Assembly: GCA_036320915.1 (NCBI GenBank)
Contig: JAXBDG010000001.1
Coordinates: forward strand, 1,674,001 to 1,738,000
Length of the DNA: 64,000 nt
Source of the DNA: Linnemannia elongata
Taxonomy: Eukaryota > Mortierellomycota > Mortierellomycetes > Mortierellales > Mortierellaceae
Direction: 5' to 3'
Part shown: positions 32,501 through 43,956 of the stretch, piece after piece
Position numbering within the stretch: the first letter of the stretch is position 1
Layout of the letters: the number at the start of each line of letters is the position of its first letter
Program-made: the position numbers and the translations under genes
The notes under the pieces: model-generated
Told to the model about the DNA's origin: nothing
Databases searched by the model: none
What the model saw: only the letters and a program-made list of their open reading frames with translations

Positions 32501-34936
32501 ATGGCTTGGATTCCTCGATGGACCAAGGCTGGAATCAATGGTACCAATGCGATCTTCTCCATGGTCTCGTGTGCAGGAATAGCTAGGAGAACTTTTCATG
32601 CCTGCCCCTCTTTGCGTGCTGCTACGACTCAAGGACGAACTACAGAGTTGCGATACACCGAAACCCACCTCGATACCATCTTTGCCCTCTCAACTCATCC
32701 TGGCAAAGCTGGTATTGCTGTCGTTCGTGTCTCTGGACCTCAGGCCAGATTGGTATGTACCTCGACCCTCATCATGCGGAAAGGCAGAAAACTCTATCAA
32801 ACGGAACGGCCTTCATTAATCGTGACTTGTTACATGGCATGACTATAGGTCTTGAAAAGCATGACACTTGCAAAGTCGCCGTTTCCCAAGCCAAGGCAGG
32901 CTGTCACCAGGAGATTGTTGTGCCCTCAGTCAAATGAGCTCCTGGACAAAGGAATGGTTGTCTGGTTCCCAGGTACCGCTAGCGAGATGGATCAAGTGCA
33001 TCGCATCCTCTGGAAACAGATTAGGGCCCAATGAAGCAAACCTATCTAACGAAGCCTGATCACTTGGCATTGGCTTTCACTTTAGGTCCTAGGAGCTTCA
33101 CAGGCGAAGACAGTGTCGAGTTTCATTGTCATGGAGGCAAAGCTGTTATTGACGGGATTCTTCGAGGAATAGGAATCACAGGACCGCATGTCCGTCTGGC
33201 TGAGCCGGGAGAGTTCTCGCGAAGGTAATTAATTGTGTTTTGGGCGATCCTATGATCTTCCTGCAGTCGAATTGAAAACTCGAGGCGCAAACTTAACCAC
33301 GTTTGTTTTTTTGACTTTGGGCCCATAGGGCGTTTGAAAACAACAAGCTGGACCTAACAGAGGTCGAAGGACTCGCTGATCTTCTCAATGCAGAGACAGA
33401 GGCTCAAAGGCGTTTGGCATTAAGGCAGGCAGATGTAAGTACTCATTGAGTGGGTCCAACTCGACGTTTGGGGATTCTGGTCACAAGCATTTGACCACAA
33501 CACTAACCCCATTGCCTCTACACTCGATTAGGGAGGACTGAAGAACTTGTATGAGACATGGCGGACACAGTTGATTAAGAGCATGGCCCTGATTGAGGCA
33601 CTCATCGACTTTGGCGAAGACGAAAACATAGAGGACGACGTCTATGATAATGGTACGGCACGATATCACCATTTACTTCATCGTCTTGGTAACTATCAGC
33701 AATCTCTCCACTTCATACGCTAATCCTCATCAATGTCCTCAGTTGTCGCCAAAGTGAAGACACTCTGTAGAGATATCAGGAAACACACGGATGACGATCG
33801 ATGTGGTGAGATCCTACGAGATGGTATCCATGTCACTATCCTTGGCCCGCCCAATGCTGGCAAGAGTAGTTTCTTGAACATTATTAGTAAGTAGCTTTGC
33901 CATGGTTTCGACAGTACACTCTATTGGATGACCGCATCAAATCGGCCACTAACCAGTGTACTTTTCGACGTCTGTAACATAGCGAAAAGGCAGGCGGCGA
34001 TCGTGTCTCCTATTCCAGGAACAACACGCGATGTGGTAGAGGTGTCGTTGGACATTGGCGGCTATCCGATTTTGATTGGCGACACAGCAGGACTGAGGTC
34101 GTCGCAGGATGAGATTGAGATGGAGGGTGTCAGGAGAGCGCAGGATCGGATTCGATTGGCCGATATCAACATTGCGATCCTTCCAGTGACGGACTTCATG
34201 AGCTCAGACAAAGTTAATGGTGGCAATGGAACCGGTGTGGACCCCATTGTACGTGAGGCTGTGAGGAAGAATCCAAAGACTATGGTCTTGATCAATAAGA
34301 TGGATCTCCCCGGACTCGACAATGAAAAAACCATGGCAGCAGTCAAGTCTGCATTATGGGGCGATTCGAACCAAAGTCTAGATGGTGATGGTGAGGGTGA
34401 GGGGCAACGCAGATTATGGGCTATCTCCTGCCAGACAGGGGATGGTATTGGACAATTCCTCCATGACTTTATCAAGATCCTTAAAGACAGGTACGCTCCC
34501 AAAATCAACTGCAAGTTTGAAGCATACGGGTGAGAATGAAGACATTGTTGTTCCAACGACTATCTTGCTTTTGTTGGTTTGTCTATATAGATTCGAAAGT
34601 AGCGTGTCAAGCAGCACGTCCATCACTCAGTACAGGCACCGTAAGCATCTGGAGAACTGTATCCAGTCTCTTGACGCGTTTTTAGGTATCAATCGTTCTT
34701 CTTTGAGCTAGATTTTGGTCTTGCCGTCCCTTTTTTTTTCTACAGTTAAAAACTAACATTTTTCTTACTGCATCCTCTCTCGATACGATGATATGATAGA
34801 CCTTGGTGCGGATGACATTGTTCTGGGCGCAGAGGAACTTCGCCATGCTGCATCAGACCTGGGCAGGATCACCGGCAGAGTGGATGTGGAGGAGGTACTC
34901 GATGTCGTCTTTCGTGAGTTCTGCATAGGCAAATAA
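32501..34936 (+). CDS. MSS1: mitochondrial tRNA modification GTPase (Mss1/GTPBP3/MnmE family)
   Basis: The nine-exon model is 32501-32752, 32849-32972, 33086-33224, 33329-33434, 33532-33652, 33743-33886, 33983-34529, 34591-34685 and 34800-34936. All phases agree and give 554 aa. The N-terminus is presequence-like with Arg and no early acids. The formyl-THF-binding N-domain follows ([57 protein letters not shown]). The GTPase motifs are GPPNAGKSS (G1), PGTTRD (G2), DTAG (G3) and NKMD (G4). The C-terminus ends in FCIGK, whose Cys is catalytic in MnmE. With Mto1 this family makes the wobble-uridine modification of mitochondrial tRNAs. The G2 region is spliced directly after the P-loop exon. Confidence 0.95.
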
Positions 34937-35694
34937 GAATAATAAAAATCTTCCGCAAACAAAACCGTAGATCTGATCATGCACAACCCACAACATCCAC
35001 ACTAGCATCGTTCGTTGTCGCTGTCGTAAGTGGTTCAATGTTGAAAAGGCGAAAGTAGTAACAGTAGGCGATGATTCTTCTTGTTTGCTTTGTTGCTTCT
35101 TACTTCTTTCCTTCCCTTTGTGTCTTTCATTCCATACAGCAACAAACAACGAACTGCGTTTTTCACCTTCTTGTTCTCCTGCCATGACCCCCTTTACAAA
35201 CAGGAAAGGATCAGACAAACACTTGACCGTTTCGAAGAACTCCAACGGTGTCAACACAACACGATGGTCTTTTTTGATCCCAATCTGCGTGGTTCTCCCG
35301 CTCAGCGACAGATTCAGTCATCCTTTCTATAAGAAGAAAAAGAGGAAAGGGTCAGCTCTGTCTTCGTTCATGAGTAACCCTGTTACCATTTGCCTCCTCT
35401 CTCGTTCTTTTCTTTTCCTTTCTCCATTTCCTTTCACTTTCTTTTCCTTTTTTTTTCTCTCTCTCTCTTTATCTTTCCTATTCGTCCTCCCTCACTACCC
35501 TCTCTCTCTCCTTAGTTCACTCCTCCTTTCTACTCTACATCCTTTTTTATCCGCTCACCACACAGCATCTCTATATACCCTTAGACCTATTACGCACCTC
35601 ACGCCTATACTACCTTCAGTCTGATATACCCTCAACTGGCATCTCCCCCTTTTTTCACTGAAGCAAAACACATAAAAACAATAATAAGAGAGGA
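34937..35694. other. intergenic with pyrimidine-rich permease leader
   Basis: No gene was found. The first part is the 3' flank of MSS1. From about 35390 to 35560 the + strand is almost entirely C/T, followed by an A-rich stretch directly before the permease start codon. Open frames here are low-complexity. Confidence 0.6.
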
Positions 35695-36992
35695 ATGGCA
35701 GATCGCCCTTCAAACGAACCTGCGTTGGATCGACGACTCCCCTTCAACATCACGCGTACCCGGAGTGGGCAGCGTATGTGGTCAGATCCCGTCGTACCAG
35801 CAACAGATCGACAAGACCTCACTAGGCAGCAGTATCACCCTCACCACGCCTTTACCCCCGCCCATTTCCCTCGATATTCTCCACAAGGGATTACAAGCGA
35901 TCGAACAGCCATTTCCCCGGTTGCAGCTGCTGTCTGTGGGGATATCCCTCTGCGACCTCTACCTTCGACGCTCATGACCCATTACAGGAATGGAGGAGCA
36001 CATCCTATTACACATGCCAACAGAGCAAGCTATCTTGGCAGACACCAAAGCAGCAACATCATCAGTAGTATACACGACCTTGATCTCTATGAGGATGATC
36101 CGCATGGATATGATGCATACGCGACTCACTCAGTGCCGCGGTTGATGAGGCAAGCGCCAAAATTGCTCAGCCTCGACGACTATAACCTCATTTCACTGGG
36201 ATACAAACCGGTATGTTGACATTGTTTCGGTGGCAGGCTTTCTTGAGGCAAGGTCAATCAACTAATATTTATCATTGATATCTACATAGGTCATGGCGAG
36301 AAAGTTACCCTGGGTGACAGTGGCCGGAGCAGCTCTCACGGCGACCAATGTCTTCAGCGGTGTCATTCCTTTGTACGGACTATCTCTAATGAATGGAGGG
36401 CCTGCCTGGGCGACCTGGAGCTTTCTCCTTATTGGATTGATGTCTATTGCTGTAACACTATGTCTTTCGGAACTTGCATCGGCCTATCCAACCACAGCAG
36501 GAGTGCACCATTGGGTGTATCAATTAGGATCCGCAAAGAGGAGGGCGTATCTGTCATGGATGGTCGGATGGTTCACCATTGTTAGCGCTGTAAGGACTAT
36601 GCGAGACGGGATAGATGTAGCCATATACCGTTTTATTCCATTCCGTTCCTTATGTTAATTGTGTGAACAGGAGGTGGTGACTTCGCCGTTTTTTACGCTA
36701 CAGGCTAACCTCTCTTTTGCTGTTCCTTCTCTCCCTTTTTCTCCCCTTCGTTATCTCTCCTTTGATAGGTGACGGTAACGGCATCGGTCGCTTTCTATTT
36801 CTCCTCGGTGCTTGGGCAGTTATTACTGTCGTTGCACAAGACTTCGCTCACGCCTGCAACGCTGGTGATGTTCCATTTGGGTGTTCTTTTCGCTTGGCAG
36901 ACCATCAACTTGATGCCTATCCGTCCAATAGGTTATCTCTCCCTCGTCTCAGGTAAGCAACCCCAACCCGTCTTCTTTGGCCTGTCTCGCGC

Positions 36993-37051
<59 letters not shown>

Positions 37052-40000
37052 GCTAAAACCTAACCGCTTCATTATGCATATTTCTTGTTTTTGTGTAACA
37101 AAAGGTCTGTTTATGGTTGCATTGGCAGTAGCGTTGATCAGCGTGATGTTGTCATTAGCAGGAATCGAGCCGTCGATGGCCCAAGTCCCCTTTACTGCCG
37201 CTCTGAACTATTCTGGAAGTTCCAGTGCTGTCTACGCAGCCTTGAGTAGCACTCTTATGGCCTCGTTTGTCTTTTGTCCCCAAGACACTATAATTCGCAT
37301 GGTAAGCAATGTCTTTTCTTATTCATGCCAAAATAAATGGGGTTTTGTTCTTTTTTTTTTCCTTGCGGCATGATAGATAAATTAACAATAATTGAATTTG
37401 TAGGCGGAGGAGAGTAGGCGGCCGGAGAGGGCATTGCCCAAGCTGATGCTGGGGTCAACAGTGTCAAGTCTGTTGATTGGTCTCCCTCTCGTCATTGTCC
37501 TGAACTATGGGATTGTCAAGACAATCAGGGGTCTCCTGGATGAGTCTGTTCCTGGCATCAAAATCATCCTCGTAAGTCATACAATCAGATACGATATTTT
37601 TTTTACGCGCACTGCTTGATTGAAGTGAAACACGCGCAATTAACCTTGATTTTTTTTTTTTTTTTACATGCATTGCATACAAGTCGACAATTGGCGATTC
37701 GACAGGAACAGTGTTTGTGGCCTTTGTGTTGACAGCCATCTTCTTCGCCGGCTTGATGCGTCTCTCGACCGCAACCAGGACAGTTTACTCATTTGCACGC
37801 GATGGAGGAGTCCCTCACTCGTCCTACTGGAACCACCTTCACCCACGACGAAAGATCCCTCAGCGTGTGTCCTGGTTAGTCACCATCGCCTGCATGTGCT
37901 GTATTTTTCCTTTTTTCTGGGGGAACTCGGTCGCCTTTCAGTGGATCTCGAGTCTTGGCTGCATCACCGCCAACATCAGTTTTAGTGAGTGTACACATAC
38001 ACAATTTCACGTTCCATTTGATTATTATTTTTTAGACAAGCGAAAGACGAGAAACTAACATTCAGCTATACTACTTCGCCGTATTGATCTAGTTGTCCCT
38101 CTTTGTATGAGATTGACACACGAGGGAAGTCTCCACTTCATCCCAGGAAACTTCAACCTCGGTCGCTTCTCAAAACCTCTTCATATCCTCTCCATCGTCT
38201 GGCTCACCTTCCTTTCCCTCGCCCTCACCCTTCCCTCGACCATCCCTGTTACAAAGAACAACTTTAACTATGCCCCCGTCGTCCTCGCAATTCTCGCCAT
38301 CATCTTTGCAGTCTCGTGGTTCAAAGCCAGGACGGATTTCACTGGAGGTGCCAAGGATATCAGTCGTGCCTCACATCGGATCCCTGCCCGTCGGTCACTG
38401 GAGGATATTTATCCGCGCAAGTCGCCTGCACATTCGCCGTTGGGCCCAGGGTTGGAGGTATCTGCGCCTGCGCTTCGGACTTTGCCGCCGTTTCATCAGC
38501 CGCCTTCGGAGGAGACTATTCAGAGATTCAAGACTCCTCTTGGTAACAAGGCGAGAAATGGGATGACTGCTAATGGGTATAACAAGGTTCTTCCGGAACA
38601 GGTTACCTTTCCACGGCCTGGTTATCCTACATCGCTGACTCCACCTAGGAGGGACCCCATGAACTCTTCCTCATCGCCCGGGAAACAACAGCAGCACCAA
38701 AGTCAGGCAGCAGCAGGAGGAGCGAGATCAACCGCAAGATCATCTCCAAAGGACCATCCTCGCGGTCAAGCATCCAACCTGACCATGAACACAATAACCT
38801 CTGTCCAGAGCCATCCAGACTCGATCCTGGGCATCCCCTTCTCCGAATCTCCAGAGATGATGCATCGAGAACTCACAGTCCAGAACTTTAGCAGCAGATC
38901 CAGCACCAGCCCACCCTCGTCTCCATCCCCACCACTGGCGCTACCATCGACCCGCGCCCTTGGGGCCGGTGGCTCTCAGAGTCCTGACAGCTCTGCAGCA
39001 GCTTCTTCGGGGTTGTTTCTGACACGACCCTTTGGACCCACAGCAACAACCACCGATGCTTTTCTCCCCGAAATCTCGATTGCTCCTCCAACAACTAATA
39101 GCAGCATGGTTGAAAGTGCCAGATCCACTCCTTGTCGTGAGAGTTCTCTTATCCAGAAGACAACAACCAACCGTGCTGCTGCTGATGTTCCTAGCGAGAA
39201 CAAAGTTGTAGTGATTTCGAGTCAACAGCCTGCTACCTCGGATACTACCAGCCACCCCCTGAGTGCGATCGATAGTATCTTTAAGCTCGGACAAGGATTG
39301 AGCAGTATGTTCACCTCAGGCAAGAACAAGGTCACCGCCAGCATGAACACCGGCCCTGGGAACAACAACCGTCTCCGAACTGGAAAAAATCGAGCGCCAA
39401 CGCCTTACCCTGGCAGTCTTGTGGATCCCACCGAGGACTCTGCAGCGTCGGATTATGCCGTGTCGATGAAAGACGACTCTTACCCACTCAAGACCGTCTT
39501 GAAACTCTCTCCGCCCTCACCACCACTTCATCCACACAACCAAGGTGGGTGTGGAGGCAACGGATACACGATCGAAGATATTGTCAACAACACCAGCATC
39601 TCTCTGGCAGCTCTCCCGTCCATATCCCAGTTCCCGACTCTGGATGGATACCCATTGATCAAATCCCCATCGACTATGGACTTCGGAGCCGAGGTGTCTG
39701 GAGGTGACGCCGCTGCTGCTGGTGGTGATCGAAGACCGTCCAACGCTACGACCATCCGTCCTCTGATGCTCCCCTTGAGTCGTACACCAACCATCCAGGC
39801 CACCAGTCAAGCATACACACATACGTCATCTTTCGACGACGACCACAATGGAAACTTGAAAGGACAGCTTGCAGAAGCGGACGAATTCTATGAGAACGAG
39901 TATCATCACGATTACCCCGTCATATCCTTCTCCAACAACCACCTCAACTCTCTCACTCCAACCTCTGGTGTTGCTGATGCTGATGTCAGTGGTAATGGTC

Positions 40001-40992
40001 TCTTCCGTCTCCCTAACTGTGATATCAGAGTTTCTTCTACCCTAGCGCTGGCATTGACACCAGATGGTAGAAATAATAGTGGTAGCGGTATGATTCAATC
40101 GTCGTCCTTGTTGACCCACTCCACCGGTCCGGCCGCAACTCCAACCACTGTCATGGCACCTGCTAGCCCAAACCATCAGCAACAGTTCACCTCCCATAAC
40201 CACAATGAAATCAAACCGCACTACCAGTCATCTTACACCGAACGACACGATCCCATGGAACGTCTCCTCCTCCTCCTCAAAGCCCAACAACAACAATCAA
40301 ATCCCATTACCCCTAACGACCCAACAACATCCTTCACCCACCAACATCTCGAATCCGCCACAAATACAGCCCTCCAATTCCTTCAACGCACCCGAACAGT
40401 CGCCAACTGGGCCCAAGAACAATCTCAAATCCAAGAAAAACGCGCTCGACATTACGCACGGACCCAGGCATTGAGGGAGTTGCGGAAACAGGACCCCACG
40501 GCGACGCTTTCGGTGCGCTCAAGCTCTGGGTCGTCGTTCTCGGACTTTTCAGAGTTGTCGTCTTTCTCGACTTCGACTAGTTCTTCCGCCTCTGGATCAG
40601 CATCGGGTTCAGGTGCTTCGACGTCAAAGTTTGTCCCACAGTCTCCTCAACAGTACCGTCATCAACAACCCTCGATCCAGGCAAGATCTACACCTCCGCC
40701 GTCATCCTCTTCCCTCACTCGGGAAAAACTAGTCATCAACACCAACTTTGGTGGACGCAAGATGCCTTCCTTCTCACGCCACTTTGCCAACAGTAACGGA
40801 AGCGGAGGAGGGCTGGTAATCGATTCGATGATGGAGGATATCCAACTGGACCATCCGGCGCGTCTCGAAATGCTTATCCAAGAAGAGGACGAAGACGAGG
40901 AAGAGGAACCGGGCTTGTATATTGATACGGATGATGTTTTAAGCCCTTCAATGGAGATTGAGAGTCTTGGAGCAGGTGTTGGACGACCCTGA
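35695..40992 (+). CDS. APC-superfamily amino acid permease with very long C-terminal tail
   Basis: The seven-exon model is 35695-36210, 36290-36589, 36769-36952, 37105-37301, 37404-37571, 37684-37984 and 38066-40992. Phases agree and give 1,530 aa. A cytoplasmic N-terminus of about 170 residues precedes a membrane core (about residues 175-645). The core has 11-12 hydrophobic segments and GABA/choline-permease-like motifs: LISLGYKP, CLSELASAYPTTAGVHHWVY, CPQDTIIRMAEESRRPERAL and TATRTVYSFARDGGVP. It should import an amino acid or related amine across a fungal membrane; the substrate cannot be read. The last 2.9-kb exon encodes the final membrane segments and then about 880 residues of Ser/Pro/Thr/Gln-rich sequence ending in an acidic EEDEDEEEEP stretch. 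Normal relatives total about 500-600 aa. Intron 3 contains a (CT)n tract. Confidence 0.88.
36999..37049. repeat. (CT)n microsatellite in a permease intron
   Basis: A tract of about 51 bases of CT repeat inside intron 3 (36953-37104) of the permease gene. Confidence 0.9.
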
Positions 40993-41550
40993 ACAATAGC
41001 AAGGTGTCATTTATGTTTTTGTATATCTTTTGTTGTATTTTTTTACCTAGTCTTCTCATACCCTATCTCGTACTAGTAATAACAATGCCTACGTATTTTT
41101 TTTCTTTGCTACCATTGAGGATGCTGATGTTACCAGGAGCGTCCTGTTCAAAAACATCCAGGTATATGAACGAAAAAGAGTTATTTGAATGGCAGAAAAA
41201 AACCAGAAGGGCCTTGCTTTCTTCATTTGCTTTTTCGCACACTGGGCACAATCGATAATTGGCCTGTCATTTTTTCGAAAAGCTAAATAAAAGAAACCAC
41301 ACATTTTGATTTGCGCGTAACTACGGAAGTGATTCGTGGAGATTTAGCAAGCAGAGCGAATTCAACAATTGCGAAGCTTGGCGGCGTCTGGAGTGCAGTT
41401 TTTGCGTTGGTTTGGTCTTGGTCAAGGGTTTGGATTTAGCAAAAAGAGCCTGAAAAAAAAGATGAACAAGCGAACCCGGGGCGTCGCCACGGAACACGCG
41501 CTAGTTTTCGCACAAAATGCGCGAGGATGCGGGCCTGTGACAAAAGATAT
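40993..41550. other. intergenic, permease 3' flank and tRNA-Ala 3' flank
   Basis: No gene was found. The first 100 bases are T-rich, as in a 3' untranslated region. Immediately before the tRNA, the sequence ACAAAAGATATTGG resembles the equivalent flank of the first tRNA-Ala (GCAAAAGATTTGTTGG). On the minus strand it supplies the oligo(T) terminator. Confidence 0.55.
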
Positions 41551-41623
41551 TGGAGAACCTGGGCATCGATCCCAGTGCCTCTCGCATGCTAAGCGAGCGC
41601 TCTACCATTTGAGCTAGATCCCC
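41551..41623 (-). tRNA. tRNA-Ala (anticodon AGC), second copy
   Basis: The 73 bases are identical to the tRNA at 4911-4983: GGGGATCTAGCTC start, CTTAGCAT anticodon loop, G3-U70 pair, ending GGTTCTCCA on the minus strand. An oligo(T) terminator follows. About 100 bases of 5' flank are clearly related to those of the first copy (shared GCTTGATAAAT, ATATACATAAGGA and TAGGGAATTTT, read on the + strand), though diverged. A poly(T) run and retroelement begin 103 bases upstream of the tRNA. Confidence 0.97.
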
Positions 41624-41725
41624 AATTTAGGCTTTTCGCTTGATAAATATCCATTTCCATTGGTCATACATATACATAAGGATATCAACTTCAGTCACAA
41701 GCGTGCACCTAGGGAATTTTTAGCC

Positions 41726-41745
41726 TTTTTTTTTTTTTTTTTTTT
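41726..41745. repeat. poly(T) run at the 5' junction of retroelement copy 2
   Basis: A run of 20 T between the conserved tRNA-Ala flank and the truncated start of the second retroelement copy. It matches the layout at 5090-5118. Confidence 0.95.
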
Positions 41746-43167
41746 GTCCGGTATTGTCGACAAACGCCAAGGAAGGGTTGAGGTGAAGTGGATCCGTGGG
41801 CACAACAACGATCCTGGAAATGAACTCGCCGACCGTACCGCTAAGGAGGCAGCGCAGGGCGACACAACGCCTTGGGTGGTGGACTTGACGCAACAAGAGG
41901 ATATCCGGACTTTTGCGTTCTGTCATGAAGCCTTGGTGGAGACGGACCTGAGGCAGCTACTCAAACAACAAACAACCATTCGACACCATCAGCACTGGAC
42001 TTCACAGCGTCGAGTCAAGAAGGCGGTACCCCATTTGGATGATGTCGAGTGGCGCTCAACCCTGGCCTTTGTACATGCAAGACGGGCTGTCTTCACTTTC
42101 TACAGTAACAGCAAGGATACCCGCCAACGGTCCCACCACATCAAGAAACTTCATGGTATGCTACCGACCAGGAACTCTATGATGGCGCGCCACCCAGATC
42201 TATACCCTGACTGTATCTGCCGAGTCTGCACGGAGGAGGAAGAGGACAATGAGCATTTGTGGACTTGCCCAGCAAAGAGAGAGACTACTACCGCTATTTG
42301 GAGGGAGGCCATGGACAAGATCGATGAGTGGGGCATCAAGGCAACAGACAGTTACAACGCGGCCAAGAGGCGAGAGCACGAGAGAGCAGAGGCGAGTGGT
42401 CGTCAAGTACCGCCCCCAGTGCCAGTTCCTTGGCGCTGTCCATCTGATGAGGAGCATGTCCGTGGGTTCTCTTCTATCGGTGGCGCTCAATCGGTTTATC
42501 GGGGCCTGCCGGTCCCCGATCGCGACCTGGATCCAAAGTGACACGTCTCGGACCTACTGCGAGGCATCACCCCCAAGAGCATGCTGTCTGAGTGGTCGTC
42601 AGTCTTCCGATCCCCAAAGTCGATTGCACAGACGGTCCTGCACAAGTTTGTTGGCTACCTGGAGGCACAGGCCTCGGAGCTGATCTGGAAACCTCGGTGT
42701 TCGGAGACAATTGCATGGGAGCAGGCGCAAGGCATCACTACAAAAGACAAGACATCCAAGTACACTGGCCCTCGAGGAGATTGGAGCAACGGTTATGGCT
42801 ATATCACCCGAGCTGGTTTTTGTCCCTGCGGCGCTTCGCTAGCCGCACATGAGGATGGGCATTGTCCGGGCCCGTCTTTGGATCCCATCGCTGCAGATGC
42901 ACGTTTGTTAGAGAGTCAATTAGGAAGGAGGCGGTTGTCGTTGATGGAGAGGATGGGGAGGATCCCCTTCATGAGGGTGTGCGAGTAGTTTATTTCCTTC
43001 CGTCCCAGCCTGAGAAGGCGAGTGATTGTTGCGCTGAGCCTGCCGAGCTTTGGACTCAGGGACAGCGACTAGGTCTATGGCTACTGGGAGAGTTCATTTG
43101 ATAGTGCCCTTTTTATTCCTTTGAATGCCTCCTGGAGTTGTTAACTAGAGAAATAAATCGCCGACAA
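41746..43167 (+). mobile_element. 5'-truncated non-LTR retrotransposon, copy 2 (RNase H and zinc-knuckle end)
   Basis: This is the longest copy. It begins in the C-terminal part of an RNase H domain (VEVKWIRGHNNDPGNELADR, with the GH and AD signature residues). It continues through a helical linker to a CRVCTEEEEDNEHLWTC cluster and, after a TGA stop at 42539-42541, to the CPCGASLAAHEDGHCP cluster, ending at a stop near 42988. The reverse transcriptase and endonuclease regions are missing. About 170 bases of 3' untranslated sequence follow. Their end (AGAGAAATAAA at about 43147-43157) matches the 3' end of copy 3. There is no poly(A), because the poly(T) of copy 3 begins here. The fragment is non-functional, though less decayed than copies 1 and 3. 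Confidence 0.87.
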
Positions 43168-43190
43168 TTTTTTTTTTTTTTTTTTTTTTT
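43168..43190. repeat. poly(T) run at the 5' junction of retroelement copy 3
   Basis: A run of 23 T directly between the 3' end of copy 2 and the truncated start of copy 3. Confidence 0.95.
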
Positions 43191-43742
43191 CTCCCACAGT
43201 CCATCGCCAAGACGGTCCTCTACAAATTTGTTGGCTATCTGGAAACGCAGGCCTCAGAGAGGATCTGGAAACCCCGATGCTCCGCGACGATCGCGTGGGA
43301 GTAGACCTAGGGCATATCTGCCAAGGACAAAACATCAAAATACACAGGCCTCCGTGGCGACTGGAGTCAAGGATATGGTTATATCACGCGTGATGGTTTA
43401 TGCCCGTGTGGCGCTTCGCTAGCCACACATGAGGATTGGATCTGCCCTGGAGCGGCCAAGGAACCACGCGCAGCTGACGAGCGGCTGTTGGAGAGTTTGT
43501 TGGGAAGGAGGAAGTTATCATTGATGAAGAGGATGGGAAGAATCCCCTTCATTCGTATCTAGCTCTATTTTCTTCCGTGATTGCTGTGAAGAGCAGCGAC
43601 AATTGTTGCGCAGAGCCAGGTTCCGGACCGGACTGTAACTGGCGGATGGTGCACTGAAGAGTTTGGTCTGTAGTCCCCTTATCTTCCATATACCTCCTTT
43701 GTTCTGTTTCTCAGAGAAATAAAATTGGGTAGGAAAAAAAAA
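43191..43742 (+). mobile_element. 5'-truncated non-LTR retrotransposon, copy 3
   Basis: This is the shortest copy. It contains only the last 120 or so codons of the element, from a point matching IAKTVLHKFVGYLE of the other copies to the CPCGASLATHEDWICP cluster. Two in-frame TAG stops (43302-43304 and 43308-43310) break the frame. About 170 bases of 3' sequence end in A9 (43734-43742). At nucleotide level it looks closer to copy 1 than to copy 2. It lies in tandem with copy 2, in the same orientation. Confidence 0.85.
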
Positions 43743-43956
43743 GTTTCTCAAACTAGCACCTTTCTGGCGCCAAAGAATAAGAGATGGGTGGTATTCTCAA
43801 AACAAAATGCGTTCTGTCGAACAGTGAATTACAGTGCTTAGATAAGACGTGAAAAATAGCTATGATAAAGTTGGTTTATTTTTTACAAGTCATTCTTTTG
43901 TATGTTGGTGCGTTTGTGTGAGGGGTTCTTAGAAGTGCATGTATCAATCAATCTAT

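Noticed and set aside
41660..42541. 293-codon frame as a host RNase H gene
   Set aside because: Homology to the other element copies, the poly(T) junction and the in-frame stop show it is a truncated retrotransposon fragment.
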